From: Pseudoponticoccus marisrubri
GTDB taxonomy: Bacteria > Pseudomonadota > Alphaproteobacteria > Rhodobacterales > Rhodobacteraceae
DNA: 64,000 nt
Reading direction: 5' to 3'
Assembly (NCBI RefSeq): GCF_001482405.1
Contig: NZ_LPXO01000014.1
Coordinates: 1-64,000 of the forward strand
The position numbers and the translations under genes were made by a program. Under the pieces are notes generated by a model that worked only from the letters and a program-made list of their open reading frames with translations, searched no databases and was not told the DNA's origin. Positions 33,653-42,649 of the stretch are shown here, piece by piece. The stretch's first letter is position 1, and each line of letters starts with the position of its first letter.

Positions 33653-34464
33653 CACGACCGCGCCCGTTTCTGGCGGCTCATCAGGTGGTCGGCATAGCGC
33701 GTCGCCGGGATGGTGATGGCCAGGAAGATCAGCGCCGCGCCGACATAGGGCGTGAAATTGGCCAGCAGCGACTTGTAGACGCCGGCCTGCCGGAAGATCT
33801 CGACCGGGCCGATGAAGGACAGCAGCGCCACGTCCTTCTGCAGCGCGATGAACAGGTTCATGTTGGCCGGCACCACGCGGCGCACCGCCTGCGGCAGGAT
33901 GACGAAGCGCATCGTGTCGCGCGGAGACAGGCCCAGCGACTGCGCGGCGGCGCGCTGGCTGTCATGGATCGACTCGATGCCCGAGCGGATCACCTCGGCC
34001 ACATAGGCCGAGTAGACGAGGATCAGCGCCAGCGAGCCCCAGAGATAGGGCGAGTTCCACGGCCGCGGCAGGCCCAGCCCGGGGATGCCGAAACCGATCA
34101 GGTAGATCACGAGGATCACCGGCAGCCCGCGGAAGATGTCGATGAAGGCGGTGGCGGCCAGCTTGACCGGCGTCAGCGCCGGGGCACGCAGATCGCGCGC
34201 GATGGCCAGCAGCAGCCCCGCCGCCGCGATCAGCGGCGCGCACCAGGCGAAGATCGCGATATCCATCAGGAAGGCGTTCAGCAGCCCGGGAAAGGTGCGC
34301 GCGAAGACCTCGCCGTTGAAGAAGGAGCGCTGCACCGCCTCCCATCCCGGGGCCAGCGGCACCAGCACCACGATGGCCAGCACCACCAGGCCGGTGGAGC
34401 CGGCCGCGACGAGGTTGGCACGGCGGCGTTGGCGGGCCTCGAAGATCTCGCGGCGTGTGGGCAT
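33652..34464 (-). CDS. Polar amino-acid-type ABC transporter permease
   Basis: A 270-residue HisM/GlnP-type permease. At least five membrane helices are visible, from [17 protein letters not shown] to [11 protein letters not shown]. The binding-protein-dependent transport signature ([24 protein letters not shown]) gives the EAA coupling loop. Only one permease gene is present, so the transporter probably uses a homodimer or shares another permease. GGAGC precedes the ATG. Confidence 0.92.
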   Translation of the reverse strand: MPTRREIFEARQRRRANLVAAGSTGLVVLAIVVLVPLAPGWEAVQRSFFNGEVFARTFPGLLNAFLMDIAIFAWCAPLIAAAGLLLAIARDLRAPALTPVKLAATAFIDIFRGLPVILVIYLIGFGIPGLGLPRPWNSPYLWGSLALILVYSAYVAEVIRSGIESIHDSQRAAAQSLGLSPRDTMRFVILPQAVRRVVPANMNLFIALQKDVALLSFIGPVEIFRQAGVYKSLLANFTPYVGAALIFLAITIPATRYADHLMSRQKRARS

Positions 34465-34533
34465 GGGCGCTCCGGACAGGGGCAGGGGCCGGACCCTTGC
34501 GGGCCCGGGCCGTGGTTGCGACAGGTGGCGGGG

Positions 34534-35352
34534 TTACTCGATGACCGGCACGCCGGTGGCGTCCTGCAGCCAAGTGGCCTCGATCTCGGCCAGCCGCCCG
34601 CTGTCCTTCAGCGCGCCCAGAGCGGCGTCGACGCATTCCTTCAGCGGGTTGCCCTTTTCCATCAGCAGGCCGAACTGGTCGGGGTTCTCGCTGCGCTCGG
34701 GCGGGAACTGGCCCAGCAGAACGCCGTCATTCAGCACCACCGCCGAGAGGTACAGCGCGGTGGGCAGGTCGAAGAGCGCGGCGTCGATCTGGCCCGCCTG
34801 CATCGCGGCGGTCACGTCGACATTGTCGCCGTAGAGCAGCGGCTGGCGCTCGGGCGCGATCAGGTCGGTCAGCATGGGCACGGCGGTGGTGTTGGCATCC
34901 GCCCCCCAGACCAGCCCCTTGAGCGAGGCGACGGTCGGCTCGGCCCCGGCCTCGACCACCGCGCCGGTGGTCAGTACCGCCATGGCCGAGGTGTAGTAGG
35001 GCACCGAGAAATCCACCACCTGCGCCCGCTCGGGCGTGATCGAGAATTGCTGCAGGTTGACGTCGAAATCCTTGGCCCCGGGCTGGATCGACTGGTCGAA
35101 GCTGGTGCGCGTCCAGCTGACCTGATCGGCGGCGAAGCCCATCTCCTCGGCCAGGGCATAGGCGACGGCGGCCTCGAACCCCTCGCCGCTTTCGGGCGCA
35201 TCGTTCAGCACCCAAGGGTAGTAGGCCGGGTTGCCGGTGGCGATGGTCAGCACGCCCTCCTCGATCGTCTTGCCGGCGGCACAGTCGGTCTGGGCGACGG
35301 CGGGCAGGGCAAGCACAAGGGCCAGCGTCGAGGTCGTCAGAAGGCGTGTCAT
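34534..35352 (-). CDS. ABC transporter substrate-binding protein, amino-acid type
   Basis: 272 residues with signal peptide MTRLLTTSTLALVLALPAVAQ. A family-3 solute-binding fold: VLTIATGNPAYYPWVLND at the start of the mature lobe, FDVNLQQFSITPERAQVVDFS in the hinge region, and DAALFDLPTALYL in lobe 2. Family-3 proteins usually bind polar amino acids or opines; the ligand is not deducible here. GGGAG precedes the ATG. It is first in the importer operon, 81 bases downstream of the LysR gene and in the same direction. Confidence 0.88.
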   Translation of the reverse strand: MTRLLTTSTLALVLALPAVAQTDCAAGKTIEEGVLTIATGNPAYYPWVLNDAPESGEGFEAAVAYALAEEMGFAADQVSWTRTSFDQSIQPGAKDFDVNLQQFSITPERAQVVDFSVPYYTSAMAVLTTGAVVEAGAEPTVASLKGLVWGADANTTAVPMLTDLIAPERQPLLYGDNVDVTAAMQAGQIDAALFDLPTALYLSAVVLNDGVLLGQFPPERSENPDQFGLLMEKGNPLKECVDAALGALKDSGRLAEIEATWLQDATGVPVIE

Positions 35353-35433
35353 GTCGGGGCTCCCTGTGAGGTCGGTTCGCGCGCAGCTTTGCGCCGCGCG
35401 GCGGACTTGTCAATTTGGCCGCTGCATGCGGGC

Positions 35434-36348
35434 TCAGAGCCGGGTCAGCACCGCCTCCAGCATGCGCTCCACCGCGCTGGTGCGCTGCCGGATCGGGCTT
35501 TCGATCACGAAATAGGGCGAGACGGTGATCCGCGTGTCCAGCTGCAGCTGCACGAGCCTTGCGCCGATCCCCGGCCCGGTCAGCAGCGAGGCGGTCTCCT
35601 GGGTCTGGGGCGAGACCGCGTCGCTGCCCGACATCAGCGCCAGCGCAACCAGCAGCGACGAGGTGTCGGTGACGCGCCGCGGCACGGGCAGGCTGCGCGC
35701 GATGCAGGCATCCTCGACCGCGCGCCGGATCGGCGAGCCGGGATCCTGGATCACCCATTCCGCGCCGGTCAGCTCGGACAGCCCCACCGGGCGCCCGGCC
35801 AGCGGATGGCCGTCGCGCGCCAGCAACGCCACGGTCTCGACCCGGGCGGGGTGGCTGCGGAAGCTGCGCGCATCCCCCTCCGAGGGCAGGCGCGCGATGA
35901 TGAAGTCATAGCGCCCCTCTTCCAGCCCCCGGATCAGCTTGTGCGACGGTGCCACCCCGATCGAGACCGACAGGGTGAGGGCCTTGGCGCGCACCGCGCG
36001 CAGCGCCGGCACCAGCACGCCCACCGCCGGCCCCGAGACCGAGCCCACCCGCACGCTGCCGGCCTCGCCGTCGCGCAGCTGGCGCAGCTCGGTCGTCAGG
36101 CTGTCGAATTCCGACAGGATGCCGCGCGCGTGTTTCAGAAAGGCCTCGCCCGCCTCGGTCGGGATCATGCCGCGCGGGTGGCGCTGGAACAGCGCCATGC
36201 CGGTCTGGCCCTCGATCTCGGACAGGATGCGCGAGGCGGCCGGCTGGGTGATCGCCATGGCCTCGGCCGCCATCTGCAGCCTTTGCGTCTCGGCGATCTT
36301 CAGCAGCAGCCCCAGATGCGAGGGTTTCACGCGATGTGCCAGGGACAT
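35434..36348 (-). CDS. LysR-family regulator, GbpR-like
   Basis: 304 residues. N-terminal winged helix (LGLLLKIAETQRLQMAAEAM, AITQPAASRILSEIEGQTGM) and a C-terminal two-lobe effector domain. The opening VKPSHLGLLLKIAETQ resembles GbpR, the galactose/arabinose-responsive regulator of Agrobacterium and Azospirillum. It is divergent from the L-arabinose pathway operon with only 105 bases between, the classical LysR-target layout, so control of that operon by sugar or sugar acid is likely. It could also drive the amino-acid-type importer downstream. Confidence 0.85.
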   Translation of the reverse strand: MSLAHRVKPSHLGLLLKIAETQRLQMAAEAMAITQPAASRILSEIEGQTGMALFQRHPRGMIPTEAGEAFLKHARGILSEFDSLTTELRQLRDGEAGSVRVGSVSGPAVGVLVPALRAVRAKALTLSVSIGVAPSHKLIRGLEEGRYDFIIARLPSEGDARSFRSHPARVETVALLARDGHPLAGRPVGLSELTGAEWVIQDPGSPIRRAVEDACIARSLPVPRRVTDTSSLLVALALMSGSDAVSPQTQETASLLTGPGIGARLVQLQLDTRITVSPYFVIESPIRQRTSAVERMLEAVLTRL

Positions 36349-36404
36349 GGGCCCGCCTTATCAAGAATGGTATGACATCTGCCCGGATCGGCATTTGAAG
36401 GGTA

Positions 36405-36419
36405 TATCGCGCAGCGATA
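36405..36419. promoter_or_regulatory. Palindrome in the LysR/arabinose-operon divergent region
   Basis: TATCGC-GCA-GCGATA, perfect six-base arms, 35 bases before the dehydratase start. With GGTATGACAT at 36369-36378 it is the most likely site for the divergent GbpR-like regulator; binding is inferred from position only. Confidence 0.4.
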
Positions 36420-36453
36420 GGGTCGCGCCAGAGCCAAAATCGGGGGACGGGAC

Positions 36454-38196
36454 GTGACATTCAAGCCGGCAGACTGGCCGCGCCGCCTGCGCAGCCAGGA
36501 ATGGTATGGCGGCACCAGCCGCGACGTGATCTACCATCGCGGCTGGCTGAAGAACCAGGGCTATCCCGACGACCTGTTCGACGGCCGCCCGATCATCGGC
36601 GTGCTGAACACCTGGTCCGACCTGACGCCCTGCAACGGCCACCTGCGCGAGTTGGTCGAGAAGGTGAAGGCGGGCATCTGGGAGGCCGGCGGCTTCCCGG
36701 TCGAGGTGCCGGTCTTCAGCGCCTCCGAGAACACGTTCCGCCCCACGGCGATGATGTTCCGCAACCTCGCCGCCCTGTCGATCGAGGAGCAGATCCGCGG
36801 CCAGCCGGTGGATGGCTGCGTGCTGCTGGTGGGCTGCGACAAGACCACGCCCTCGCTGCTGATGGCGGCGGCCTCGTGCGACCTGCCCTCGATCGTGGTG
36901 ACCGGCGGGCCGATGCTGAACGGATATTTCCAGGGCGAGCGCGTCGGCTCGGGCACGCATCTGTGGCGCTTCTCCGAGGCGGTGAAGGCCGGCGAGATGA
37001 CGCAGGAGGAGTTCCTGGAGGCTGAGCAGAGCATGTCGCGCTCGACCGGGACCTGCAACACGATGGGCACGGCCTCGACCATGGCCAGCATGGCCGAGGC
37101 GTTGGGCATGGCGCTGTCGGGCAATGCCGCGATCCCGGCGGTGGATTCGCGGCGCCGGGTGATGGCGCAGCTGTCGGGGCGGCGCATCGTGCAGATGGTC
37201 AAGGACGACCTCAAGCCCTCCGACGTGATGACCCGCCCCGCCTTCGAGAACGCGATCCGCACCAATGGCGCCATCGGCGGGTCGACCAACGCGGTGGTCC
37301 ATCTGCTGGCCATCGCCGGCCGGGTGGGGCTGGACCTGACGCTGGATGACTGGGACCGCTGCGGGCGCGACGTGGCGACCATCGTCAACCTGCTGCCTTC
37401 AGGCGAATACCTGATGGAGGAGTTCTTCTATGCCGGCGGCCTGCCCGTGGTGCTGCGCCAGCTGGGCGAGGACGGGCTGCTGCACCGCGATGCGCTGACC
37501 GTCTCGGGCGGCACGATCTGGGACGAGGTGCGCGAGGCGCGCAACTGGAACTCCGACGTGATCCGCCCGGTTGCGCAGGCGCTGACCCCGCAGGGCGGCA
37601 TCGCCGTGCTCAAGGGCAACCTTGCACCCAAGGGGGCGGTGCTGAAACCCTCGGCCGCCAGCCCGCACCTGATGCAGCATCGCGGCCGCGCGGTGGTGTT
37701 CGAGGATATCGACGACTACAAGGCCCGCATCGGCGACGAGGCGCTGGAGATCGACGAGACCTGCGTCATGGTGCTGAAGAATTGCGGGCCCAAGGGCTAT
37801 CCCGGCATGGCCGAGGTCGGCAACATGGGCCTGCCGCCCAAGATCCTGCGCAAGGGCATCACCGACATGGTGCGCATCTCGGATGCGCGCATGTCCGGCA
37901 CCGCCTATGGCACGGTGATCCTGCATACCTCGCCCGAGGCAGCAGCCGGCGGGCCGCTGGCCGTGGTGCGGACGGGCGATATGATCGAGATCGACGTCGC
38001 GGCCCGCCGCCTGCATCTCGATATCTCCGAGCAGGAGTTGCAAACCCGGCTGTCGGCATGGCAGCCGGTCCATGAAACGCCCCCGTCCGGCTATGCCTGG
38101 CTGCACCAGGCCCATGTGGAGGGCGCCGATACCGGCGCCGACCTGGACTTCCTCAAGGGCTGCCGGGGGGCACCGGTCGGAAAGGATTCGCATTGA
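36454..38196 (+). CDS. IlvD/Edd-family L-arabonate dehydratase
   Basis: A 580-residue Fe-S dehydratase removing water from L-arabonate (possibly also D-galactonate or D-fuconate) to give the 2-keto-3-deoxy acid. Cluster and active-site cysteines are in PCNGHLREL, VGCDKTTPSLLMAA and STGTCNTMGTASTM; the C-terminal AFENAIRTNGAIGGSTNAVVH and SDARMSGTAYGTV blocks are typical. The alternatives, dihydroxyacid dehydratase or 6-phosphogluconate dehydratase, are less likely given its three pathway neighbours. The GTG start follows GGGGACGGG. The stop overlaps the next start (TGATG). Confidence 0.88.
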   Translation: MTFKPADWPRRLRSQEWYGGTSRDVIYHRGWLKNQGYPDDLFDGRPIIGVLNTWSDLTPCNGHLRELVEKVKAGIWEAGGFPVEVPVFSASENTFRPTAMMFRNLAALSIEEQIRGQPVDGCVLLVGCDKTTPSLLMAAASCDLPSIVVTGGPMLNGYFQGERVGSGTHLWRFSEAVKAGEMTQEEFLEAEQSMSRSTGTCNTMGTASTMASMAEALGMALSGNAAIPAVDSRRRVMAQLSGRRIVQMVKDDLKPSDVMTRPAFENAIRTNGAIGGSTNAVVHLLAIAGRVGLDLTLDDWDRCGRDVATIVNLLPSGEYLMEEFFYAGGLPVVLRQLGEDGLLHRDALTVSGGTIWDEVREARNWNSDVIRPVAQALTPQGGIAVLKGNLAPKGAVLKPSAASPHLMQHRGRAVVFEDIDDYKARIGDEALEIDETCVMVLKNCGPKGYPGMAEVGNMGLPPKILRKGITDMVRISDARMSGTAYGTVILHTSPEAAAGGPLAVVRTGDMIEIDVAARRLHLDISEQELQTRLSAWQPVHETPPSGYAWLHQAHVEGADTGADLDFLKGCRGAPVGKDSH

Positions 38197-39110
38197 TGAA
38201 GATCGCCCTTGTAGGCGTGGGCAAGATCGCCCTCGACCAGCACGTGCCGTCGATTGCCGACAGCCCGGACTGGGACCTCGCCGCAACCGTCTCGCGCCAC
38301 GGCACCGTCGAGGGTGTCGAGGCCTTCACCGACATGGATGCCATGCTGGAAGCACGGCCCGACATCCGGGTCGTCTCGCTCTGCCTGCCGCCGGTGCCGC
38401 GTTTCGACTATGCGCGCAAGGCGATTGCCGCGGGTCGGCACGTGATGCTGGAAAAACCGCCCGGCGCCACCCTGGCCGAGTGCCATGCTCTCGAGGCCAT
38501 GGCCCGCGCCGCCGGCGTGTCGCTCTTTGCCACATGGCACTCGCGCGAGGCCGACATGGTCGATCCGGCGCGTGGCTGGCTGGCCGACAAGCGGGTGACG
38601 CGTGCGCATATCAACTGGCAGGAGGACGTGCGCAAGTGGCATCCCGGGCAGGACTGGTGTTTCGAGCCCGGAGGAATGGGCGTGTTCGATCCCGGCATCA
38701 ACGCGCTGTCGATCCTGACCAAGATCCTGCCGGCGCCGGTGCATCTGCGCGCCGCCACGCTGCATTTCCCGGAAAACCGGCAGACGCCGATCACCGTCGA
38801 CCTGACCTTCAGCGACGGGGTCACCGGGCATTTCAACTGGGACCATGACGGCCCCGAGCACTGGGATATCGAGGTCGAGACCGAGGCCGGCACGCTGGCG
38901 CTGCATGATGGCGGCGCGCGCATGACGCTGGACGGGCAGGCCCACGGCGCGCCCGGCGATGCGCTGCGCGGCGAATATCCAAGGCTTTACAAGGCAATGG
39001 CCGCGCTGGTCGAACGCGGGGGGATCGACATGGATCTCGCCCCGCTGACCCATGTGGCCGATGCCTTCATGCTGGGCGAGCGCCGCAGCGCCGCCGCTTT
39101 CGATTGGTGA
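38196..39110 (+). CDS. L-arabinose/D-galactose 1-dehydrogenase (Gfo/Idh/MocA family)
   Basis: 304 residues. N-terminal Rossmann fold (KIALVGVGKIALDQHVPSIA, then EKPPGATL with the conserved lysine-proline), and a C-terminal sheet with the substrate segment WHPGQDWCFEPGGMGVFDPG. It matches, as I recall it, Azospirillum L-arabinose 1-dehydrogenase (AraA), which oxidises L-arabinose or D-galactose to the lactone with NAD(P). The ATG at 38196 overlaps the dehydratase stop by one base; the upstream in-frame TTG is less likely. It forms the first step of the pathway encoded here. Confidence 0.85.
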   Translation: MKIALVGVGKIALDQHVPSIADSPDWDLAATVSRHGTVEGVEAFTDMDAMLEARPDIRVVSLCLPPVPRFDYARKAIAAGRHVMLEKPPGATLAECHALEAMARAAGVSLFATWHSREADMVDPARGWLADKRVTRAHINWQEDVRKWHPGQDWCFEPGGMGVFDPGINALSILTKILPAPVHLRAATLHFPENRQTPITVDLTFSDGVTGHFNWDHDGPEHWDIEVETEAGTLALHDGGARMTLDGQAHGAPGDALRGEYPRLYKAMAALVERGGIDMDLAPLTHVADAFMLGERRSAAAFDW

Positions 39111-39120
39111 GGAGACGAGA

Positions 39121-40038
39121 ATGGACAAGGTACTGACGGGCATCCTGCCCGTGGCGCCGACCCCGTTCCACGCGGATGGCCGCGTGGACGAAGAGGGCAC
39201 GCGCCGTGTGATGGATTGCATGATCGACCAGGGCGTGGACGCGATCTGCATCCTGGCCAACTATTCCGAGCAGTTCCTGCTCTCGGATGCCGAGCGCGAC
39301 CTGGTGATGCGCCTGTCGCTGGAGCAGGTGGCCGGCCGCGTGCCGGTGATCGTCACGATCAGCCATTTCGCCACCGAGGTCGTCACCGCGCGGGCCAAGG
39401 CGGCGCAGGCGATGGGCGCGTCCATGGTGATGATGATGCCGCCCTATCACGGGGTCGGGCTGGTGCCAGGCCCCGAGGGGATCTTCGAGCAGTTCCGCGC
39501 CGTCTCGGACGCCATCTCGATCCCGATCATGGTGCAGGACGCGCCGCTGTCGGGCGTGTCGCTGCCGGTGCCTCTGCTGGTGCGCATGGCGCGCGAGATC
39601 GAGAATGTCAGCTATTTCAAGATCGAGACGCCCTTTGCCGCCGACAAGCTGGCCAGGCTGATCGACGAGGGGGGCGACGCGATCGTCGGGCCCTTCGACG
39701 GCGAGGAGGCGGTGACCCTGCTGGCCGATCTGGATGCCGGCTGTACCGGCACGATGACCAGCGCCTTGCAGCCCGAGAAGATCCGGCCCATCGTGACCGA
39801 GTACCTGGCCGGCAACCCGGATGCCGCGCTGGAGCAGTGGAAGCTCTGCCTGCCGCTGATCAACCATGAAAATCGCCAATGCGGCCTGCGCGCCGCAAAG
39901 ACCGTGATGATGGCCGGCGGGGTGATCGGCTCGGACCATGTGCGCCACCCGCTGGCGCCGATGACCGAGCGCACCCGCGACCGGCTGTTGCAACTGGCGG
40001 GCGAGCTTGATCTCGTCGCGCTGAAATGGGGCAAATAA
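39121..40038 (+). CDS. L-2-keto-3-deoxyarabonate dehydratase (DapA family)
   Basis: A 305-residue Schiff-base TIM barrel. The catalytic lysine is in YFKIETP (about residue 164). The start GILPVAPTPFHADGRVDEEG and the block ICILANYSEQFLLSDAERD, then IVTISHFATEVVTARAKAAQ, match Azospirillum AraD as I recall it, which dehydrates L-2-keto-3-deoxyarabonate to 2-oxoglutarate semialdehyde. An aldolase activity is the family alternative. GAGGAG precedes the ATG; 10 bases separate it from the dehydrogenase gene. Confidence 0.85.
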   Translation: MDKVLTGILPVAPTPFHADGRVDEEGTRRVMDCMIDQGVDAICILANYSEQFLLSDAERDLVMRLSLEQVAGRVPVIVTISHFATEVVTARAKAAQAMGASMVMMMPPYHGVGLVPGPEGIFEQFRAVSDAISIPIMVQDAPLSGVSLPVPLLVRMAREIENVSYFKIETPFAADKLARLIDEGGDAIVGPFDGEEAVTLLADLDAGCTGTMTSALQPEKIRPIVTEYLAGNPDAALEQWKLCLPLINHENRQCGLRAAKTVMMAGGVIGSDHVRHPLAPMTERTRDRLLQLAGELDLVALKWGK

Positions 40039-40053
40039 GGAGATGATCCGCAG

Positions 40054-41568
40054 ATGACCTTTCAACCGCACGGAAAGCACCTGGTGGCCAGCGAGTGGGT
40101 CGAGGGGGATGCCAAGTTCCGCTCGGAGCCCGTCGAGGGCACGGCGCATGAATTCTCGGTCGGCACGCCGGATCTGGTGGACCGCGCCTGCAAGGCGGCC
40201 GAAGAGGCGTTCTGGAGCTATGGCTATTCCTCGCGCGAGGACCGGGCCAAGTTCCTGAACACCATCGCCGACGAGATCGAGGCCCGCGGCGACGCGATCA
40301 CCGAGATCGGCTGCCAGGAAACCGGTCTGCCCGAGGCGCGCCTGCAGGGCGAGCGGGGCCGCACCACCGGCCAGCTGCGCCTCTTCGCGGACCACATCCT
40401 CAAGGGCGACTATCTCGACCGGCGCCATGACGAAGCGCTGCCCGACCGCCAGCCGCTGCCGCGCCCGGACCTGAAGATGGTCCAGCGCCCGATCGGCCCG
40501 GTCGCGGTGTTCGGCGCCTCGAACTTCCCGCTGGCCTTCTCGACCGCGGGCGGCGACACCGCCAGCGCGCTGGCGGCCGGCTGCCCGGTGGTGGTCAAGG
40601 GCCACTCGGCCCATCCCGGCACCGCCGAGGTCGTGGCCGAGGCGATCCATGCCGCCATCGCGGCCTGCGGCATGCCCAAGGGCGTGTTCAGCCTGATCCA
40701 GGGCGGCAAGCGCGACGTGGGCCAGGCGCTGGTGCAGCATCCGCTGATCCGTGCCGTGGGCTTTACGGGCAGCCTCGGCGGGGGTCGCGCGCTGTTCGAC
40801 CTGTGCGCGCAGCGCCCCGAGCCGATCCCCTTCTTCGGCGAGCTGGGCTCGGTCAACCCGATGTTCCTGCTGCCCGAGGCCGTGCGCGCCCGCGGCGCGC
40901 AGATCGGCGAGGGCTGGGCCGGGTCGCTGACCATGGGCGCGGGCCAGTTCTGCACCAATCCCGGCATCGCCGTGGTCGAAAAGGGCGCCGAGGGCGATGC
41001 CTTCGTGCAGGCCGCGGCCGAGGCACTGAAGGGCGTGCAGACGCAATGCATGCTGACCGACGGCATCGCCTCGGCCTACCGGGACGGCAAGTCGCGCTTT
41101 GACGGGCGCAACGCGGTCAAGCCGGTGCTGGTCACCGAAAGCGACGGGCGCTACGCCAATCCCAACCTCTACGAGACGGATGCGGCCGACTACCTGCAGG
41201 ACCACGCGTTGGGCGAAGAGGTGTTCGGCCCGCTGGGCCTGGTGGTGCGCGTCTCGGGACCTGACGAGATGGAGACGCTGGCGCGCGGCTTCGAGGGTCA
41301 GCTGACCGCCACGCTGCACATGGATGACGGCGACACCGCGCTGGCGCGGCGGCTGATGCCGGTGCTGGAGCGCAAGGCCGGCCGGCTGCTGGTCAATGGC
41401 TTCCCCACCGGCGTGGAAGTGGCCGACAGCATGGTGCATGGCGGGCCATTCCCGGCCTCGACCAATTTCGGCGCCACCTCGGTCGGCACGCTGGCGATCC
41501 GCCGCTTCCTGCGGCCGGTCTGCTACCAGAACGTCCCCGACGCGCTGCTGCCGGGCGACCTGGCCTGA
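40054..41568 (+). CDS. 2-oxoglutarate semialdehyde (2,5-dioxovalerate) dehydrogenase
   Basis: A 504-residue aldehyde dehydrogenase of the KGSADH type. NAD(P) site FGASNFPLAFSTAGGDTASALAAG, GFTGSLGGGRALFDL, catalytic glutamate in PFFGELGSVNP and catalytic cysteine in GAGQFCTNPG. It oxidises 2-oxoglutarate semialdehyde to 2-oxoglutarate, the last step of oxidative L-arabinose (also D-xylose and glucarate) catabolism. AAGGAG lies 11 bases from the ATG. It ends the operon; a double hairpin follows. Confidence 0.92.
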   Translation: MTFQPHGKHLVASEWVEGDAKFRSEPVEGTAHEFSVGTPDLVDRACKAAEEAFWSYGYSSREDRAKFLNTIADEIEARGDAITEIGCQETGLPEARLQGERGRTTGQLRLFADHILKGDYLDRRHDEALPDRQPLPRPDLKMVQRPIGPVAVFGASNFPLAFSTAGGDTASALAAGCPVVVKGHSAHPGTAEVVAEAIHAAIAACGMPKGVFSLIQGGKRDVGQALVQHPLIRAVGFTGSLGGGRALFDLCAQRPEPIPFFGELGSVNPMFLLPEAVRARGAQIGEGWAGSLTMGAGQFCTNPGIAVVEKGAEGDAFVQAAAEALKGVQTQCMLTDGIASAYRDGKSRFDGRNAVKPVLVTESDGRYANPNLYETDAADYLQDHALGEEVFGPLGLVVRVSGPDEMETLARGFEGQLTATLHMDDGDTALARRLMPVLERKAGRLLVNGFPTGVEVADSMVHGGPFPASTNFGATSVGTLAIRRFLRPVCYQNVPDALLPGDLA

Positions 41569-41581
41569 CCCTGTCCCGGGG

Positions 41582-41628
41582 CGGGGGCCTGCGGGCCCCC
41601 GTCCATGCCCGCCCCGCAGCGGGGCGGG
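41582..41628. terminator. Double-hairpin terminator between convergent operons
   Basis: Stem 1 has arms CGGGGGCC and GGCCCCCG (41582-41601). Stem 2 has arms CCCGCCCCG and CGGGGCGGG (41608-41628) and is followed on the + strand by GTGCTTTCCTT. It separates the arabinose operon from the convergent lactonase/importer operon and can act in both directions. Confidence 0.65.
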
Positions 41629-41674
41629 GTGCTTTCCTTCCCTGACATGCGCAGAGAACGCCCTGCCGCCCGGC

Positions 41675-42637
41675 TCAGCCGGGCTTGTAGACGCGGTTCG
41701 CCTCGGGGTCCTCGGTCGAGTAGGGCAGGCTTTCCAGCGCGTCCCAGACCTCGGCCGGGATCTTCGTGGCCGCCCAGTCCAGCGTTTGTGTGACCCGTTC
41801 GGGCTTGGAGACACCCACGATGGTCGAGGTGATGCGCGGGTCGCGCAGCGAGAAGGCCAGCGCCACCGCGCCCGGAGCCACCCCGTATTGCGCGCAGGCG
41901 GCCTCGATACGGCGCACCGGCTCCAATGCTTCGTCGCTGGCCTCCTGGTAGGTGACGCGCGGCATCTCGGCCGAGCCCTTTGCCAGAACGCCGCCGGCAT
42001 AGGGCGCGGCGTTCAGCACCGCGATCCCGTTGTCATGGGCATAGTCGAACATGTTCGAGGCGGCCCGGTTCAGCAGGGTGAAGCGGTTGTGGCTGATCAG
42101 CGCGTCGAAGGGACGCTCGCGCAGGATCGGCTCCATGATGTCGAGCTTGCCCATGGCCAGCCCCACCGCCTGCGCGATGCCCTCGTCCTTCAGCTTGAAC
42201 AGCTCATCCAGCGCGCCGCCTGTCCCGGTGATCTCTTGCAGGTCGCGGGCGTGCTCGGGATCGTGCAGGTGCAGCAGCGGGATGCGGTCCAGCCCCAGCG
42301 CGGTCAGGCTCTCCTCGACCGACTGGCGCACGCGGGCCGCGTCGAAGCGCCCGGTCTCCATGTCGCGGTCCAGCTTGGTGGACAGAACGAACCCGTCCGG
42401 CAGCCCGCCACGCTCGCGGATCACCGCGCCGATGCGTTCCTCGGAGCGGCCGAAGCCGTAATTGCGCGAGGTGTCGAGCATGTTGACCGGCCCGTCGAAG
42501 ATCGCGCGTACCGTGGCGCGGGCGCGCTCCTCGTCGACCGAGTATCCGTAGGTGTCGGGCATGTCGCCCAGCCCGGAGGCGCCGAAGCACAGCTCGGTCA
42601 CCTCGAGGTCGGTATTGCCCAGGGCATAGCGTTGCAT
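41675..42637 (-). CDS. Aldo/keto reductase, aldose 1-dehydrogenase-like
   Basis: A 320-residue aldo/keto reductase with TIM-barrel tetrad parts D54-type (MLDTSRNYGFGRSE, catalytic tyrosine), lysine (LSTKLDRDM) and histidine (LLHLHDPEH). C-terminal NADP-binding segment TSTIVGVSKPERV. Proteins of this branch oxidise L-fucose, D-threo-aldoses or pyridoxal to lactones. Next to a COG3618 lactonase and a sugar importer, a sugar 1-dehydrogenase role is the best reading. GGAG precedes the ATG. It is the last gene of the minus-strand operon, 12 bases after the lactonase. Confidence 0.8.
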   Translation of the reverse strand: MQRYALGNTDLEVTELCFGASGLGDMPDTYGYSVDEERARATVRAIFDGPVNMLDTSRNYGFGRSEERIGAVIRERGGLPDGFVLSTKLDRDMETGRFDAARVRQSVEESLTALGLDRIPLLHLHDPEHARDLQEITGTGGALDELFKLKDEGIAQAVGLAMGKLDIMEPILRERPFDALISHNRFTLLNRAASNMFDYAHDNGIAVLNAAPYAGGVLAKGSAEMPRVTYQEASDEALEPVRRIEAACAQYGVAPGAVALAFSLRDPRITSTIVGVSKPERVTQTLDWAATKIPAEVWDALESLPYSTEDPEANRVYKPG

Positions 42638-42649
42638 GTCTGTCTCCTG

